64,000 bases of DNA from Isoetes taiwanensis (Eukaryota; Streptophyta; Lycopodiopsida; Isoetales; Isoetaceae), in NCBI GenBank assembly GCA_021234155.1, contig JAJEKV010000091.1, forward strand, positions 3,107,501 to 3,171,500, in the 5' to 3' direction. The translations under genes and the position numbers were made by a program. This document shows positions 19,716-31,734 of this stretch, in pieces. Below the pieces are notes generated by a model. It saw nothing but the letters and a program-made list of their open reading frames with translations, searched no databases and was not told the origin of the DNA. The number at the start of each line of letters is the position of its first letter. The stretch's first letter is position 1.

Positions 19716-21384
19716 TTCATGCATACTAGCTGAAAAGATAGGTGAGTATGGTCTTTACATGCCTCAAATAGAAGCTTGCTTCCATTGATGATTTAGTGCC
19801 AAACTCTGAGCTAGAATTGTTAGTTTTTGATGATTTGATGAATGAAGTATGTGTAGAATGGATTAATACGAGTTTTTAGCTTTGTAACAGTCCCAAAAGT
19901 CGAGAATCATGGAAAATCAGTCCCTTGCATGTTTGAGCATGGAAGTGTAAAGAATTTGAGTAAATTTGAGCATGACTATGTGAAGAACAATCGAGAAATT
20001 AGACATGTCTGAGTTCCTTATCTCGGTGTGCGGTGGATAAGGATGTTCATAAGGTTTTTCATCATCATTGAGATTAGTAAGTTGGCTGGAACATTCCATT
20101 TCAATAGGTATTATTATGTCACATCGATTTGCCTCTATTATATGATTCTAAAGTCATTTTTGAGTAGGTCATTGGCTTGTGGCATGTTCTTTGTACTTGT
20201 TCTCGATGATATTACATGTTATCGACATCCTACCATTTGGAGGATGCATATCACTGAGGGTTGGAATTGGGCTGAAGCATGCACCGGTCAAAAATGTAGT
20301 CAAGCATGGTTTGGTGAGGCGATCGCTCCATTTGGGCAACATGGAAGCATTACACTTGTACAATTACATTTTGTAGATGCCAATTTGACACTTTTTATCA
20401 AGCTTGACCTAAGTGCCAAGAGACATGCCTGTAGTACCTGTCGTGATGAGCAAGATATCAAGCAAGTCTCCTCTAGTACTCAGCTAGGCGGAGAAGATGG
20501 ACGGTCTCAAGCAGTTGGACATTTTAGCAACTTAGCATCATTCTTTCTCTGTAGTACTTACCCACCTGGCGGATTGCAACATGTATGGGCTAGGGCTTGA
20601 TCTGATAGGTTTGAGATCCATATCTCTATACTATAAGGGTTGATTAATCTATAATGCATGGCATTTTTTGCAGTAGATTTATCACTATTAAGGTTCCTTT
20701 GAAAACCCTTCTGGCCGGGGTTTGTTAATCCTGATAATAATTATTGTACTGCTTTATGTATTTGAGTCCCATAGGTCTTTTGGTTTTCGTGAACATTAAA
20801 ATTCAATTTCATAAAAATCATTTTTACTTTTGGATTCTTGCATTAGGAGAAGGCATAGAGGTCGGTTTGACTTAATCTGTTCTCTATATGCTCAATATGT
20901 TTGAGCTTCCCCATGTTTGCACAAGCACTCCTATGCATTTTCTTAGGAATGGTGCATTTTCGTAGGGACATTGTTATGATCACGATTTAGCTTGACATGG
21001 AATAATTCTATTTGGGCTCGTCATATATTTTATGCAACGTCATATTATTTTATGCAATTGGGTTGGGAGTTTCTATACATAGAGTATAAGTTAAGTTTTT
21101 GCTACTCAAGGCAGCTCAAAAGCTCAACTAAATAACTTGAATTCAACAAATGTCTCAATCCTATTTATGGGGGCAACACATTGTGCAACAACACCTTGTT
21201 AAGAGCCCATCCCCATTACGCACCAAAACGAAGTTGCCTTCGTTGTGTGGCAAACCCGGTTTTAAAATTGAAGTTCCCACTGCAATCCCAATTTCCCGTC
21301 TACGATGACACAGCGGAGGCACCTCTTCTTTCTTCATAAGCCTTCTAGTACTTCTGAATTCCCCATTTATAGGAAATGGGTTTG
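19716..21384. other. Stretch without recognisable genes
   Basis: Contains one plus ORF (20028-20600, 190 codons) without recognisable domain and with irregular composition. It may be residual internal sequence of element E, but no LTR is seen at its right. The rest is AT-rich and non-coding in appearance. Confidence 0.35.
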
Positions 21385-21772
21385 TCAAAATTTTTGTCTT
21401 CTAGATAGGGCATTCGTAATGATTCTAGTTATTGCCCTGTTTTCTTGTTCTTTAGTTTGAATTTTCTCTGATCTGCAATAAAAATGTCCTTTAGTTCTAG
21501 TTATTGCCCTGTTTTCTTGTTCTTTAGTTTGAATTTTCTCTGATCTGCAATAAAAATGTCCTTTAGTTTGAATTTTCTCTGATCTGCAATAGAAATGGCG
21601 CCAAAATCCACTCCTTGTTTTGGTGATGAGCCCTCGAGCTAAAAAATAGCACGTCGAATAAAATTTCAAGAGGGCGAGGGAAAAAACCAGAAACCTCCGC
21701 ACCGTCGAAACTCTCACGCCGCAGCATCTTGCAACCATCCGTGCTGAAGCAAGCACAGACGAGTTCTTCCAT
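21385..21772 (-). repeat. 72-bp tandem repeat with open reading frame
   Basis: A 72-bp unit starting TTCTAGTTATTGCCC lies at 21423-21494 and 21495-21566, with a partial third copy to about 21600. Because 72 is a multiple of three, the minus-strand frame 21385-21756 stays open and reads 'GHFYCRSEKIQTKEQE' with 'NRAITR' repeatedly. Upstream in another frame is an ATG-led stretch from 21772 ('MEELVCACFSTDGCKML'). It lies about 400 bp downstream of the PPR stop on the same strand. Whether it is translated cannot be told. Confidence 0.7.
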
Positions 21773-22153
21773 CAGGCTACGAGGAAGTTGATATATAGAT
21801 GTAAGTTAAAAATGCATTCTCTGACCATATTTTGTCATGTCTATGATTTTGAGGTAAGTCTAGTTCTGTACTTACGTCACTAACGAATACACAACTCCTA
21901 TTGCTGTCCAATTGATATGCGACTAAGCAGGTTGGCTTTAACATGTTGCAGCAACTAATTTAAAGTTTTGTTGCAGACTTAGTCGCAGACGAGGAACAGA
22001 TTAATCATTCCCTCAGTAACGAACGAACCATGCAAATAGTTCTACTGTCTTAAATCTTCGAACCCCTGTGACTTTGCATTTTACCTGAGACCTGTTTTGG
22101 ATGCAAGCTAATAAGAAAAGAGGACTTCCTCTTAGAGGCCGTCATCTGACACA

Positions 22154-24419
22154 TTACACATTTTGCTGCAATTGATTTAATAATAATTCAGTTTCTGCAT
22201 CAGGACGTATCTTGTCAACTCGCATGCGGTATGTAATACCATGTGGGAAAGTTTTGGTCTTCACATGGACCCTCAACAATGCATTGTACAATGTCACATC
22301 CATGTGGTACTTCAACCTCACACAATCGCTGAATAATTCCTCAGTCTTCTTAACATTACCCCTCAAAGCATATGCAGCTATAATGAGTGCAAAAGTATCA
22401 TACATGGGTTTCAGGCCAACTTTTGCTTGTTCTAATACCTCACAAGCTTTCTCAAATTGACCACAATCCAAATAATCGTTAACTAGACTATGATAGATTA
22501 AGGGTGATGTTCGACAACCTAACTCATGTATACGATTAAGCATCTCTTCTGCCTTACCCATATCTCCCTTTCTTGCATAAACACCAACAATGCAACTAAA
22601 CTGGCGAGTTACATCAATACCTTTTTTCTTTTCCATCTCCTTGAACACTTCTTCAGCCCTGTCCTATGCAGATAACATACCTAAAACTTCAACCATACAA
22701 ATATAGCTGCTCTTGGAAATGAAGGAATTTTCACTAACAATCGACCAAATCCTTTCCACATCCTCTGTTCTTCCTAAAAGAGCATACAATCTAAGAAGTA
22801 TTTCATGCACCCGCCAATCAGACTTTTGAGTCTGAGCTTCTGTTTCCTTCAGGACAGCTTCCATATCTCTTCTCATATTGTCTGTGATAGATGCCATATT
22901 TCCACGCATGAGACTAAGATAAGTGTGGATGTCTGGGGCAATACCACATGACTCTAAATCGGCAAAAACTTCTCGAACTTTATCTTCCATTCCTTTGCGT
23001 CTCAAAAGTAGCATTAACTGATTAAATACAAAAGGACCAGTGATCAGCTTGTTTTCTTTAAGAATGTTCAGCACAGACTTTGCTTTTGACAAGTTACTTC
23101 TGGCAACACAATTGAGCATAAGAGTGTTGTAAGCCTTCTCGGTCTTTTGTTCTGGTGGAAGACTTTCAATTAACTTTTCTGCTTGTAGTATACCTCGTGC
23201 ACGAGCTACTAAATCTATATGATAAAGATAGTCTGAATCCTCTGATCTGAGCATGTTTTCTTGCTGTACCCACTCCAGTATCTGAAATGTTGTAAGAGAG
23301 TCAAACGGCAGGTATAATAGTTCAAGGGTTATATACAAACAGCACAATTATATTGCCAAAAAAGGAACTATTTAGGAAGACAAATTAGACACAACATTTC
23401 TTTTTCCATCGTTTTGACAAAGATTACCACTTATCAATCACATAGATTAACCCTGTGAGCAATCAAAACTTCGCTTTGCCACACTAGAACTGCAAACAGT
23501 TGCACGTGCTACTTTGAATGCCCTCATGAGGGATACCCAAACTAAAAGTTTCTTAATGTTTGCTTCAGCTATCTTGACCTAAGATCTTCCCAGTGCTAGC
23601 TGGTTATATATTGTTCCAGCATAGTAAGAGAATGCAGTTTCTTAATTTTCCACTCAAAAGCTTGGAACTGCTAAGAAACAGAATGTCACCTCAAGAGCTT
23701 GCTTATATCTTGTGCGGAGATGCAATCTACCAATAATCTCCAAATATGCATCCCTTGTAAGAAGATTACCCTCTGCTATCCAATTTTTTATAGTGGTGAC
23801 CAAACTGGTCTTCTTGTCCAGCATCTCAGTTCTACTCCACAATGATAGCAGGCCTTTGGATCCCTCCTTCACTACACAGTGGGAACTTAATGTTCCAGCA
23901 TCTACATTAGTTTCCTCCTCTAAATCAACGTGTTCAGTCTCCTCGTCCATTTTTGTATCAGATATCGAGGTGAAACTTCTCCACTTCGTAGATTCTGTTT
24001 TCCTTGAAATGCAGCTTTTATGCCTTGTCATATCACGAGGACCAAAATTAAAAGTCGACACCTCCCAATGGCCAAAGTAATTGTTCGTTACAGAAACACC
24101 GTAAGCTGCATTAGACAGCGTCTGTAGTTCCTCCTTTGGTGATTACGGATCCTAGAGGCCTACAAACAGAAAATGTGACATCAAACAAGCAGAAACATGG
24201 AATCTGATTAAAAAAGCAGTGCCTCTGCAAAAACTGTCCAAATTCATACAAATATCGTAAACTGCCGCAAGTCTAATATGAAAAAAAAATTTAAGCATTT
24301 ACGACTGTAATATCTTCTACGCATAAATGGGGAAAATGCGGTAACTCTCACCATGACAAGCTCTGTCCTGGCCATCGTATGGCTGCAATCCTCCCGGTAC
24401 CCATTCTCCAGACTACCAT
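22154..24419 (-). CDS. P-class pentatricopeptide-repeat protein, probably organellar; one in-frame stop
   Basis: This is the only recognisable host gene. The last exon runs 23281-22154. The intron 23689-23282 is well marked (donor GAG/GTGACA, acceptor TTACAACATTTCAG), and the preceding exon ends at 23690 in phase 0. That exon reads 'NWIAEGNLLTRDAYLEIIG' and 'YKQALE'. A first exon is likely at 24419-24352 ('MVVWRMGTGRIAAIRWPGQS', then donor GTGAGAG): basic, without acids, like a mitochondrial targeting peptide. Its splice to an acceptor near 24122 leaves the frame unresolved. PPR helices follow, such as 'KAYNTLMLNCVARSNLSKA', 'PFVFNQLMLLLRRKGMEDKV' and 'HTYLSLMRGNM'. P-class PPR proteins bind organelle RNA. 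There is no E/DYW tail; the end is 'LLLNQLQQNV'. A TAG at 22664-22666 interrupts 'GMLSA' and 'DRAEEVFKEME'; the frame stays open on both sides. The total is about 540 codons. Confidence 0.8.
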
Positions 24420-24423
24420 GCTT

Positions 24424-24431
24424 AAACCCTA
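24424..24431 (-). promoter_or_regulatory. Telo-box-like motif just upstream of the PPR start
   Basis: AAACCCTA (plus strand) lies five bases upstream of the proposed PPR ATG, and a TATA-like TTTATAAGATATAG (minus sense) lies at about 24452-24465. Telo boxes are common near plant housekeeping and organelle-related promoters. The spacing is very short, so this is only suggestive. Confidence 0.25.
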
Positions 24432-26277
24432 TCGGGGAGACTCTTGCTATATCTTATAAACCCTCGCGTCGTGTTCTGCCACGTCAAGGTAAAAGGTAAG
24501 TTGGTGTTCATTCTTGTGTATTATCAATGAATGGCTGCCATGTGGCAACCATTCTAATCAAAAATGGAAAATGGGATCGCGCTGCAGCCAGCAAAAATCT
24601 GCTAAAATCTCTGTTGAAGACCTGTTGCAGCCTGTTAAAATCTTACCTTGATGCTGTGAAATGGCAAGAGGTCGGCCATTCCATGTGTGGCAGGGCCACC
24701 CGGCCGGAGGGCGCAGCGCCTCAGCGGCACTCCTGGCTGGGGGAGGCTCCTGCTGCTGGTGGCCACGCCACCTGAGAGAATGGCCTCCCTCTTGTCATTC
24801 CACATCACGTCTGGGGAATTTACGTGGCATAATTATGGCTGGATATGCAGTATGGATAGTTTTTTGCACAAATTGGTTGCCTTAAGCAACTTGGGTTTTG
24901 AACCACTTAGGTTGAAGTTTTGCCTGGAATACCTTCAAGGATGACCTCCTCATTGCTACTAGCCATCAAATCAAAGGAGGGATGGAAGAGGTCATTGAGG
25001 AAGTGTTTATACATGGGGGGGATTTTAAAAATGTCCTTGTATTTTGTGGTAATTGCAAAAAATGTATTCAAATATTGTTAATTTGCTCTTACGGCCAAGA
25101 ACAACTACTGGAGCATGGATTTTGGGTATTTTGACATCAATTTTTTTTTGCATCACCGGTGCTTCGACTACATCACCTGCAATTGAAATACAAGTTGGAG
25201 ACGTGCCTGCTCATATTCCTACCAATGTGATTTCCTACTATATATAGATGGATAAATCCCTTCAGAAACAGAACTCCTTCATTGTGGAATTTGATTTGTT
25301 ATTAACGTGGGATCACTAGTTCCTTGCATCGGTTCTGCGGCCCAGTCGAAAGCCATGAAACAAGTTCGTTGGATAAATTTGGTGGTAAGGAGCTTGATTG
25401 TAGTGGTATGGTAGCTATGGGTAGTCGCCATACTTGCCCATTTTGTGTTTTTCAAAAAAGTATTACAAAGCTTTGTTGAATGGTTGCATGGTACAGATCC
25501 CTTAAAGCCAGAACTATAATGGTCAGAATCGACTTTTCCTTTAGCTATGAGTCTCATGTTAGAAGCTTTGTCATAGGGCCCCGCAACAAACAATACATTT
25601 GATGCGGGAAGAGAACAGAACTTCGAGAAAAAAAAAAAAATCGAGAAAATCCACCAATTAGAATCAAAATTATATGTAAAATGTTGTAGCTCAATACATA
25701 GGACCGTCTATTTTGCATGTCAGCCATCTCTCGGTAGGGGCGCCTCACATGTAAGCGTCTCAGGCACCTCCCAATGTGAGCGTCTCAGGCAAAATTTTGA
25801 GGCGTTCACATGTTGGATTTTATCGCCATCGCTCAATTGAGAACTTCAAGATTGCTCTGAAATCACCGGTTTTGCTACTCCATCTTTGTTTTTACACCAC
25901 CAAACTTCAAGATTACTTCAAGATTTTACCTTTTATTGCGGTGAAGGCCAGAAAATCAGCGGAAGCGGAGGTCAAGGCGTCCAAGCGTGAAGCGGTAGGT
26001 CGATCGAGGGCTCTTTGGAAGCGGTTTGGCGTCCAACGGTTTTGGATGTTGAGCCGTCCAGGCAAAAACATGAACATGTGAATACTTTTAGTATTACATG
26101 TGAAGCGTCCCCTAAGAAACCGGGCATGGTATATATAACAACAATATATAAAAGCCATGGATATTAATTAAACCCCATTCAACTTGTCTTGCTTTGATCC
26201 ATATTCATACGAGGTGTTCGTTGATTTGATTACAATTGGATGGGAATTTAGAAAATCTGTAGCATCGAGAGGGGGCG
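24432..26277. other. Stretch without recognisable genes between PPR gene and element G
   Basis: A GC-rich patch at 24660-24790 contains overlapping ORFs on both strands without family features. Around 25740-25810 the strings 'GCGTCTCAGGC' and 'GCGTTCACATG' recur and 'AACGCCTCATATGAATATGC' occurs right of G (about 32631), so G may have inserted into another repeat. I see no gene. Confidence 0.35.
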
Positions 26278-26849
26278 TGATATGAAGGTTTTTCCCTAAT
26301 AGCTGGGGGGTGTGGTCCAATGTTATGCACTCAAAATAACCTTATTATGGAGTCTTAACCTTTATTTGATACCCTAAGAAAATTATCCTTGTATTAAGCC
26401 AACTTCAAAGGTTATATCTCAGCGAATATAAGTTGGATTATTGCGATCCGGGGCTCATTGGAAAGCACTTTCGAGTCTAGTTTCCGGATTGGGGTCGCTC
26501 ATTCTCTAACTCCTTGTGGATCGTGAGATACCACCAAAATAGTGGCCGTGGGTCATATTGGACTACCTGACCAAGATTCTGTTCTGCCCTCCCCGAACCC
26601 CATTTGCTTTCATAAACCTTGCCTTCATCTAAACCCTCCCTGGGTGCATATCAGGCAAAGAGAACGATTTCTCGGCTCCACGGATAGCGATTTCCGGGCT
26701 CCGGGATAGCGGTTTTCTGAAGGACGGTTGGGTGGTGACCTCCTCTAATCTCTTTTGCTCTAATGAGATTATTTTGATCACGGGGTTGAAAGAGCGGATT
26801 CTTTGAGGTAACTAATCTGAATTTGTATTCTTTTGTGCATTCTATATCA
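26278..26849 (+). repeat. 5' LTR of element G
   Basis: 572 bp with TGATAT...ATATCA ends, matching 31921-32501 along its length with scattered substitutions and small indels. ORFs within it are not coding. Confidence 0.85.
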
Positions 26850-26851
26850 AT

Positions 26852-26863
26852 TGGTATCAAAGC
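26852..26863 (+). other. Primer-binding site of element G (initiator Met tRNA type)
   Basis: TGGTATCAAAGC starts two bases after the LTR end. It differs at one position from the standard plant TGGTATCAGAGC. The change lies in a CAG, where this assembly is generally unreliable. Confidence 0.75.
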
Positions 26864-26879
26864 GGTGATCACGCCACAC

Positions 26880-28110
26880 ACACGTGAGTATGGAAACCTA
26901 ATCTTTGATGCCGGGTATGCCAATCGAGCTAGCGGTAGCCACTTCATGATACCTCGAGCCCTTTGATCATGCTCTCTTACGGAATAGCATTGCGCGAGGC
27001 TTTGGAGTAACCACGGCAACTAGGGTTGCAGATCTTGCGATTGGTCGGTGAATGGTTGGCAACTCTTCTTTGAAGGCCTTGGTTTTACCCTATTCCATCT
27101 TGACCAAAAGCAGGGCTATAGCTTCTTGGAATCATGTTGCGGGGCGGATCACGGATGACTCCCTTGCTTCTTGAGCCTTGAGCCTTATCGAGCGGCGGCC
27201 TGCCACCGTAGGAAGAAGCATTACACGTAACTCTGTGCAAGATGCCTTGAGAGAGATACCCTAAGTACGGCAAAGTGGTTGGAGAAGGCGGATTTGCCTT
27301 TCTTTAAAGGGAGGTGTGAATGTGAAACCTTCAAGGTCAGCAGTTTTTCTTAGCATCTTTGAAAGGCACTTTGAGCGAGTTAATGCGGCCGAGGCGAAAA
27401 AAAGATGCATGCCATGGATGTATGGTTGGATGAGGAAGCTCGAGAATTGGTGGCATGGAAGAAGAACTATGGTGCTAGAGGATAGAGACTTGGTCTATTT
27501 TGAAACGAGCTTTTGAAGCCAAGTATTTACCTTCTAACTATCATCGGTACTTAGGAGGGAATGGGATATTTTAAAAGCAATCGACCAAAGAGGCGTAAGT
27601 AAGTACACTCTGAAGTTCAATTTCTTGGCATCACAAGTCACTAACTTGGGAGTTCAATTTGTGGATGAGAAGGAGTTGCTTGAAAGTATATTAGTGGCTT
27701 GAAAGAAGACATCTTTGCGGAGTTGGATTTTCTAGAACGCCGGTCTGGAGAGCGGTTCGCAAGGCCAATGCTGTGAGCGAAGATTAAATCTAAGCCTTAA
27801 AAGTACAATATATGGGATAGTTTGTATGCATCGGGGATGAAGAAAGTAAATCATCTCGGAAGAGATTCAAGCTGATGGCGGGGAAGTGTAAGTTTGAAAA
27901 AAAAAGGGGAAATCGAATTGGAAGAAAAATGATAGATCAGGTCAAGAAAGAAGCGGGACCCTAGAAGACCATGGAAACATTGATGAGAAGAATGTGAAGT
28001 CGGAAGGACCTCAACAAAGGTTGTTTTATTTGTGGAGGACCTCATTTTAAATCTCAATGTTCCGCAGGTTGGCGAGTCAAGAGAGCAATCTAATGTGAAG
28101 CACGCAATTA
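26880..28110 (+). pseudogene. gag of element G
   Basis: Pieces of a chromovirus gag are readable in several frames: 'FLSIFERHFERVNA' and 'KLENWWHGRRTMVLED' (27316-27516), then 'LPSNYHRYLRREWDILKAI' and 'SKYTLKFNFLASQVTNLG' (about 27530-27650). A single zinc knuckle 'CFICGGPHFKSQC' (C-X2-C-X3-H-X4-C) lies at 28022-28063. The N-terminal 400 bp has no clear frame. It is heavily frameshifted and could not be translated as written. Confidence 0.6.
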
Positions 28111-28279
28111 AGAGTACTCCTTCTAGACCAAACCCAAGGGCACATGTTGCTTTTGTTGATGAACAACGAGAATGTTCTAAAAAGCGGTGAGGAAGCGAGC
28201 TAAGAAAACAGTGAAGAAAAGGGGAAATTGCAAATTTCCTATATCAACATCTTAGCGGTGGAACTCAATAGTTGAGTTT

Positions 28280-28720
28280 TTGGTTGTTCAAGGTGAATGG
28301 TTATGTTTTGAGCAGGGGAAAGTTTGTTATACTTCTTGCGATGGTTCCACACATGATTTCATTTCTAGCGGTTTGGTGGAGAAGTTAAAGCTTCCTATGT
28401 TTGATTTACCCAATCTTTGTCCGCGATTAGTACGGGGATTGAATGGATCACATGAATCTTGTCATAAATTTGTCTATGCACCAATCCGGATAGGAGAGTA
28501 CAAAGAGACAAGAGCTATGATGGTAGCACCTTTGGGTTCAGTGGATATTATACTTGGCATTGGATGGAGGATTCAGTATGGAGCAATACCAGATTACAGG
28601 AATAAGTATATGACTATCTTTGTTGATGGGAAGTCAATTAAAATTCATGCCAATGTACTTGAACAATGTACTCCTTTATTATCTCACACTGAGATAGAAA
28701 TCAATGAAATCAGTTGTTGA
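28280..28720 (+). pseudogene. Protease of element G
   Basis: Open for 146 codons. 'CDGSTHDFISSGLVEKL' stands at the retropepsin active site, where chromoviruses usually have a D-S/T-G-A/S-T/S-H-x-F-I form. The Asp-Gly is shifted, suggesting a small indel. It continues with 'APLGSVDIILGIGWRIQYG', matching the family's D-x-I-L-G-x-x-W motif. It stops at 28718-28720, just before RT begins. Confidence 0.65.
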
Positions 28721-28763
28721 AGCTTACTTTGTTTATTTGAGATAGTCACCGCCTCCAAATAAT

Positions 28764-29800
28764 GTGCCTTCTGAATTATATAATTTTCTAAGACAGTATG
28801 ATAATATTTTTAAAAATGAAGAGACATTAGATCTTCCTCCTGCACGGCCAGAAGATCATGCAATTAATTTGGTACCCGATGCCAAGCCTCCAAGCAAAGC
28901 TCCTTACAGAGTAAGTCACTTTGAAAAAGAAGAACTAGAAAGACAAATCAATGAGATGTTGGATAGGCAACTTGTTCAACCCAGTTGTTCACCTTTCGGA
29001 GCTCCAGTAATTCTTATTAAGAAGAAAGATAAGGGATACAGAATGTGTGTAGACTATAGAACTCTCAACAAACTCACTGTGAAAGATAAATTCCTAGTAC
29101 CCAGAGCTGGTGATCTTTTTGCTGAGTTAAGAGGAGTTTGTGTTTTCAGTAAGATTGATTTAAAATCAGGATACCATCAAATAAGGGTGTGAACGGAGGA
29201 TATCAGCAAAACTGCATTTCGCACTACCTTTGGGCATTATGAATTTCGTGTTATGCCATTTGGATTGACTAATGCTCCTGCTACTTTTTGTAGACTCATG
29301 CAGAGAATATTGGCTCATCTAATAGGGAAATGTGTGGTTGTGTTCTTTGATGATATTCTTGTGTATAGCATGAATATTGAAGAGCATAAGCAGCATTTAC
29401 AAGCAATGTTTGAATTATTGAGAGAGATTCACTTGTATGTTAATGAATCCAAAAGCAGGTTTTTCAAGAATGAAGTGGTTTATCTTGGACATGTAATTTC
29501 CAAGGATGGTATTCGGATGGATCTTGGAAAGGTCAAAGTAGTTCTCCAATGGCCTAGACCAACTAATCTTAAAGGCTTAAGATCCTTTGTACAGTTGTGT
29601 AGTTATTATAGAAGATTTGTAGAACACTTTGCAAGAATTACGTTGCCATTAAATAGGTTCTTGAGGAAAAATGTTACATTTGTTTGGGATGAATGAGCGG
29701 AAAAAGCTTTTCAAGATTTGAAGGCCATAATGGCTAGTGAGCCAGTTCTAGTTTTGCCTGATTAAAGGAAACCTTTTGTTGTATGTTCTGAGGCAAGTGG
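28764..29800 (+). pseudogene. Reverse transcriptase of element G
   Basis: Contains 'PSCSPFGAPVILIKKKD', 'RMCVDYRTLNKLTVKDKF', 'FSKIDLKSGYHQIRV', 'FRVMPFGLTNAPATFCRLM' and the catalytic 'VVFFDDILVYS' (about 29338-29370). 'LGHVISKDGI' and 'SFVQLCSYYRRFV' follow. A TGA at 29190-29192 separates '...YHQIRV' from 'TEDISKTAF' in the same general reading, and a further stop lies near 29695. The catalytic residues are intact, so decay is slight. Confidence 0.85.
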
Positions 29801-30215
29801 AGATGCTATAGGTATTGTGCTTATGCAAGATGGTCATCCTATTTCTTATGTCAGTAGAATGTTGAAGGATAATGCAAGGAAGTACAATGTTTATGAAAAA
29901 GAGCTTATTGCTCTAGTGCATGCGTTGAAGCGCTGGAGACGTTATCTTATGGGAACAAAGTTCATTGCCAAGTTTGATCAGCAAAGTTTGAAATATATTG
30001 AGACCCAGGATATCATAAATGCTCGGCAATTGAAGTTAATTGATACAATTAAAGACTTTGAAGGTATTCGGCTTGAATATAGGCTGGAAAAAAACGAGTA
30101 GCTAATGCTCTTAGTAGAGCCTTTGTGAATGCAATCTCCATTGCTCGTACAGCTGATTTGGATCCATTGAAGGAGCAGTTGCTGATAATACTTTTAGAGC
30201 ACCTTATGCAGCTCT
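29801..30215 (+). pseudogene. RNase H of element G
   Basis: 'SEASGDAIGIVLMQDGHPIS' is the first box, with Glu where the catalytic Asp normally stands. 'YNVYEKELIALVHALKRW' carries the Glu. 'AKFDQQSLKYIETQD' carries the second Asp (DQQSL, as in many chromoviruses). The end corresponding to ADALSRA reads across a shift near 30100 ('ANALSRAF'). It is the standard gypsy RNase H, directly after RT. Confidence 0.75.
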
Positions 30216-31616
30216 TATGCATGGAGATAACTATCAATTTCCTGATTATCAGTTGGTAGGTGGCTTCCTTTATTATAAGCATAAGCCTATGTGTGGCCTT
30301 GAGGGATTTAGGCGGCCGAGATGCTTCAAGAATCTCATGAACCTCCCTATAAGCGGACATAGAGGGGTGCAAGCTACACTAGCCAATGTAAAAAGAAGAT
30401 TCTTTTGGCCTAAGTTGGATAGAGATGTTGAAAGTTTGTGGAGCAATGTACGGTTTGTCAGCGAGGTTAAGTCATCCGCGGGTAAACTGCGGGGAGTGCC
30501 TCAGCCATTGCCCATACCATTGGAACCATGGAAGGATTTTATACAGGGCTTGCCTACTTCCACTCAGAAGAATAATCAGATTTGGACAATTGTTGATAGG
30601 CTTTCTAAGCAAGCACATTTCATTCCTTGTAGAGCAACAATGACAGCTCCTCAAGCTGCTAAGATATTTCTTAAAGAAATATTTAGGTTGCATGGACTTC
30701 CTGATGTTATTATTTACGATAGAGATAAAACTGTTTTGTAGTAAATTCTGGCATTGATGAAAAATTTGGAAACCACTCTCAAGTTCTCTACTGCTTACCA
30801 TCCTCAGACAGATGGCCAATCAGAAGTTGTGAATAGGACTATTGAGGATATGCTAAGAGCATATGTGGCCGATCGGAAGACACAGTGGGAAGATTATCTT
30901 CATTTGTTGGAATTTGCTTATAATATCTTGTGCATTCGGTTACGAGAAAACTCCTTTTGAGATTGTTTATCGTGGGTCTTTGGAAACCCCAATTGCAAAG
31001 CTTACTAATCAAGTTCCTGCCTCAGATGCATTGACACATGACATGTCTACAATGCTTGAACAGGTAAAGGAAAGAATTCAAAGAAGTCATCTCGCTTTAA
31101 AGTCAAGATTAAGCAAGCGCATGAGAAAAGTTGAATTTAAACCTGGAGATTGGGTGTGGATACATTTGCATAAGAAGAGATTAAGAAAAATGGGACTTAA
31201 GTATCTCAAATTGGCTTTAAGATACTATGGACCATTCCAAGTGGAAACTAAAGTTGGAGAAAATGCTTATAAATTGCGCTTATATGGGAAATGGACTTCT
31301 TTGCATCCTGTTTTTAATGTGGTTTTGCTTAAGCCTTACAAGGGCAAGGAAATTGCACCTGAAGTATTGCAACAAATGGAGAATTCTGATCCTCCAATTA
31401 TTAAGGGGGAGGAAGAAATTTTAGAGCCAGAGAAAATACTAGCTCACCAGGATCATTAGACAAGAAGGTCAACATACCGCAGGTATCTAGTGAAGTTTAA
31501 GTTTCACCCAGCCAGTGATGCAGTTTGGTTCAGTGCACAGCAGCTTCTTGAGTATCCAGATATTTTACAGAGTTATGAAACTTCTCTTCACCAGGAAGAG
31601 CAAGTTAACAGCAGTT
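30216..31616 (+). pseudogene. Integrase of element G with C-terminal chromodomain
   Basis: The zinc-binding N-terminus is spread over two frames (about 30330-30460). The core has Asp in 'WKDFIQGLP', the second Asp in 'VIIYDRDKT' and Glu in 'YHPQTDGQSEVVNRTIEDM' (about 30797-30850). A frameshift near 30935 leads to 'YGPFQVETKVGENAYKLRL' and 'HPVFNVVLLKPYKG', the GPY/F module. Then 'ILEPEKILAHQDH', an in-frame TAG at about 31457, and 'YRRYLVKFKFHPASDAVW' form a chromodomain-like end. The last residues are 'EEQVNSS' before TAA at about 31616. Confidence 0.8.
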
Positions 31617-31734
31617 AATTATCCATTGCTTGCTTACTTTATAATTGAATTTTTTTGACATAAACTTTTATACCTTCTTCATACCTTAAGCTTAAAAACC
31701 TAACCTTTACCTTACTTATATTGATAAGTGTTTG

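Noticed and set aside
20028-20600. 190-codon plus-strand ORF
   Set aside because: No recognisable motif, hydrophobic and irregular start, and it lies in transposon-derived surroundings; chance open frame cannot be excluded.
22664-22666. Rescue of the PPR stop by U-to-C RNA editing
   Set aside because: Such editing acts on organelle transcripts of some land plants; this gene has spliceosomal introns and is nuclear.
24527-24944. Three overlapping ORFs in a GC-rich patch
   Set aside because: All three frames are open together, which points to base composition rather than coding.
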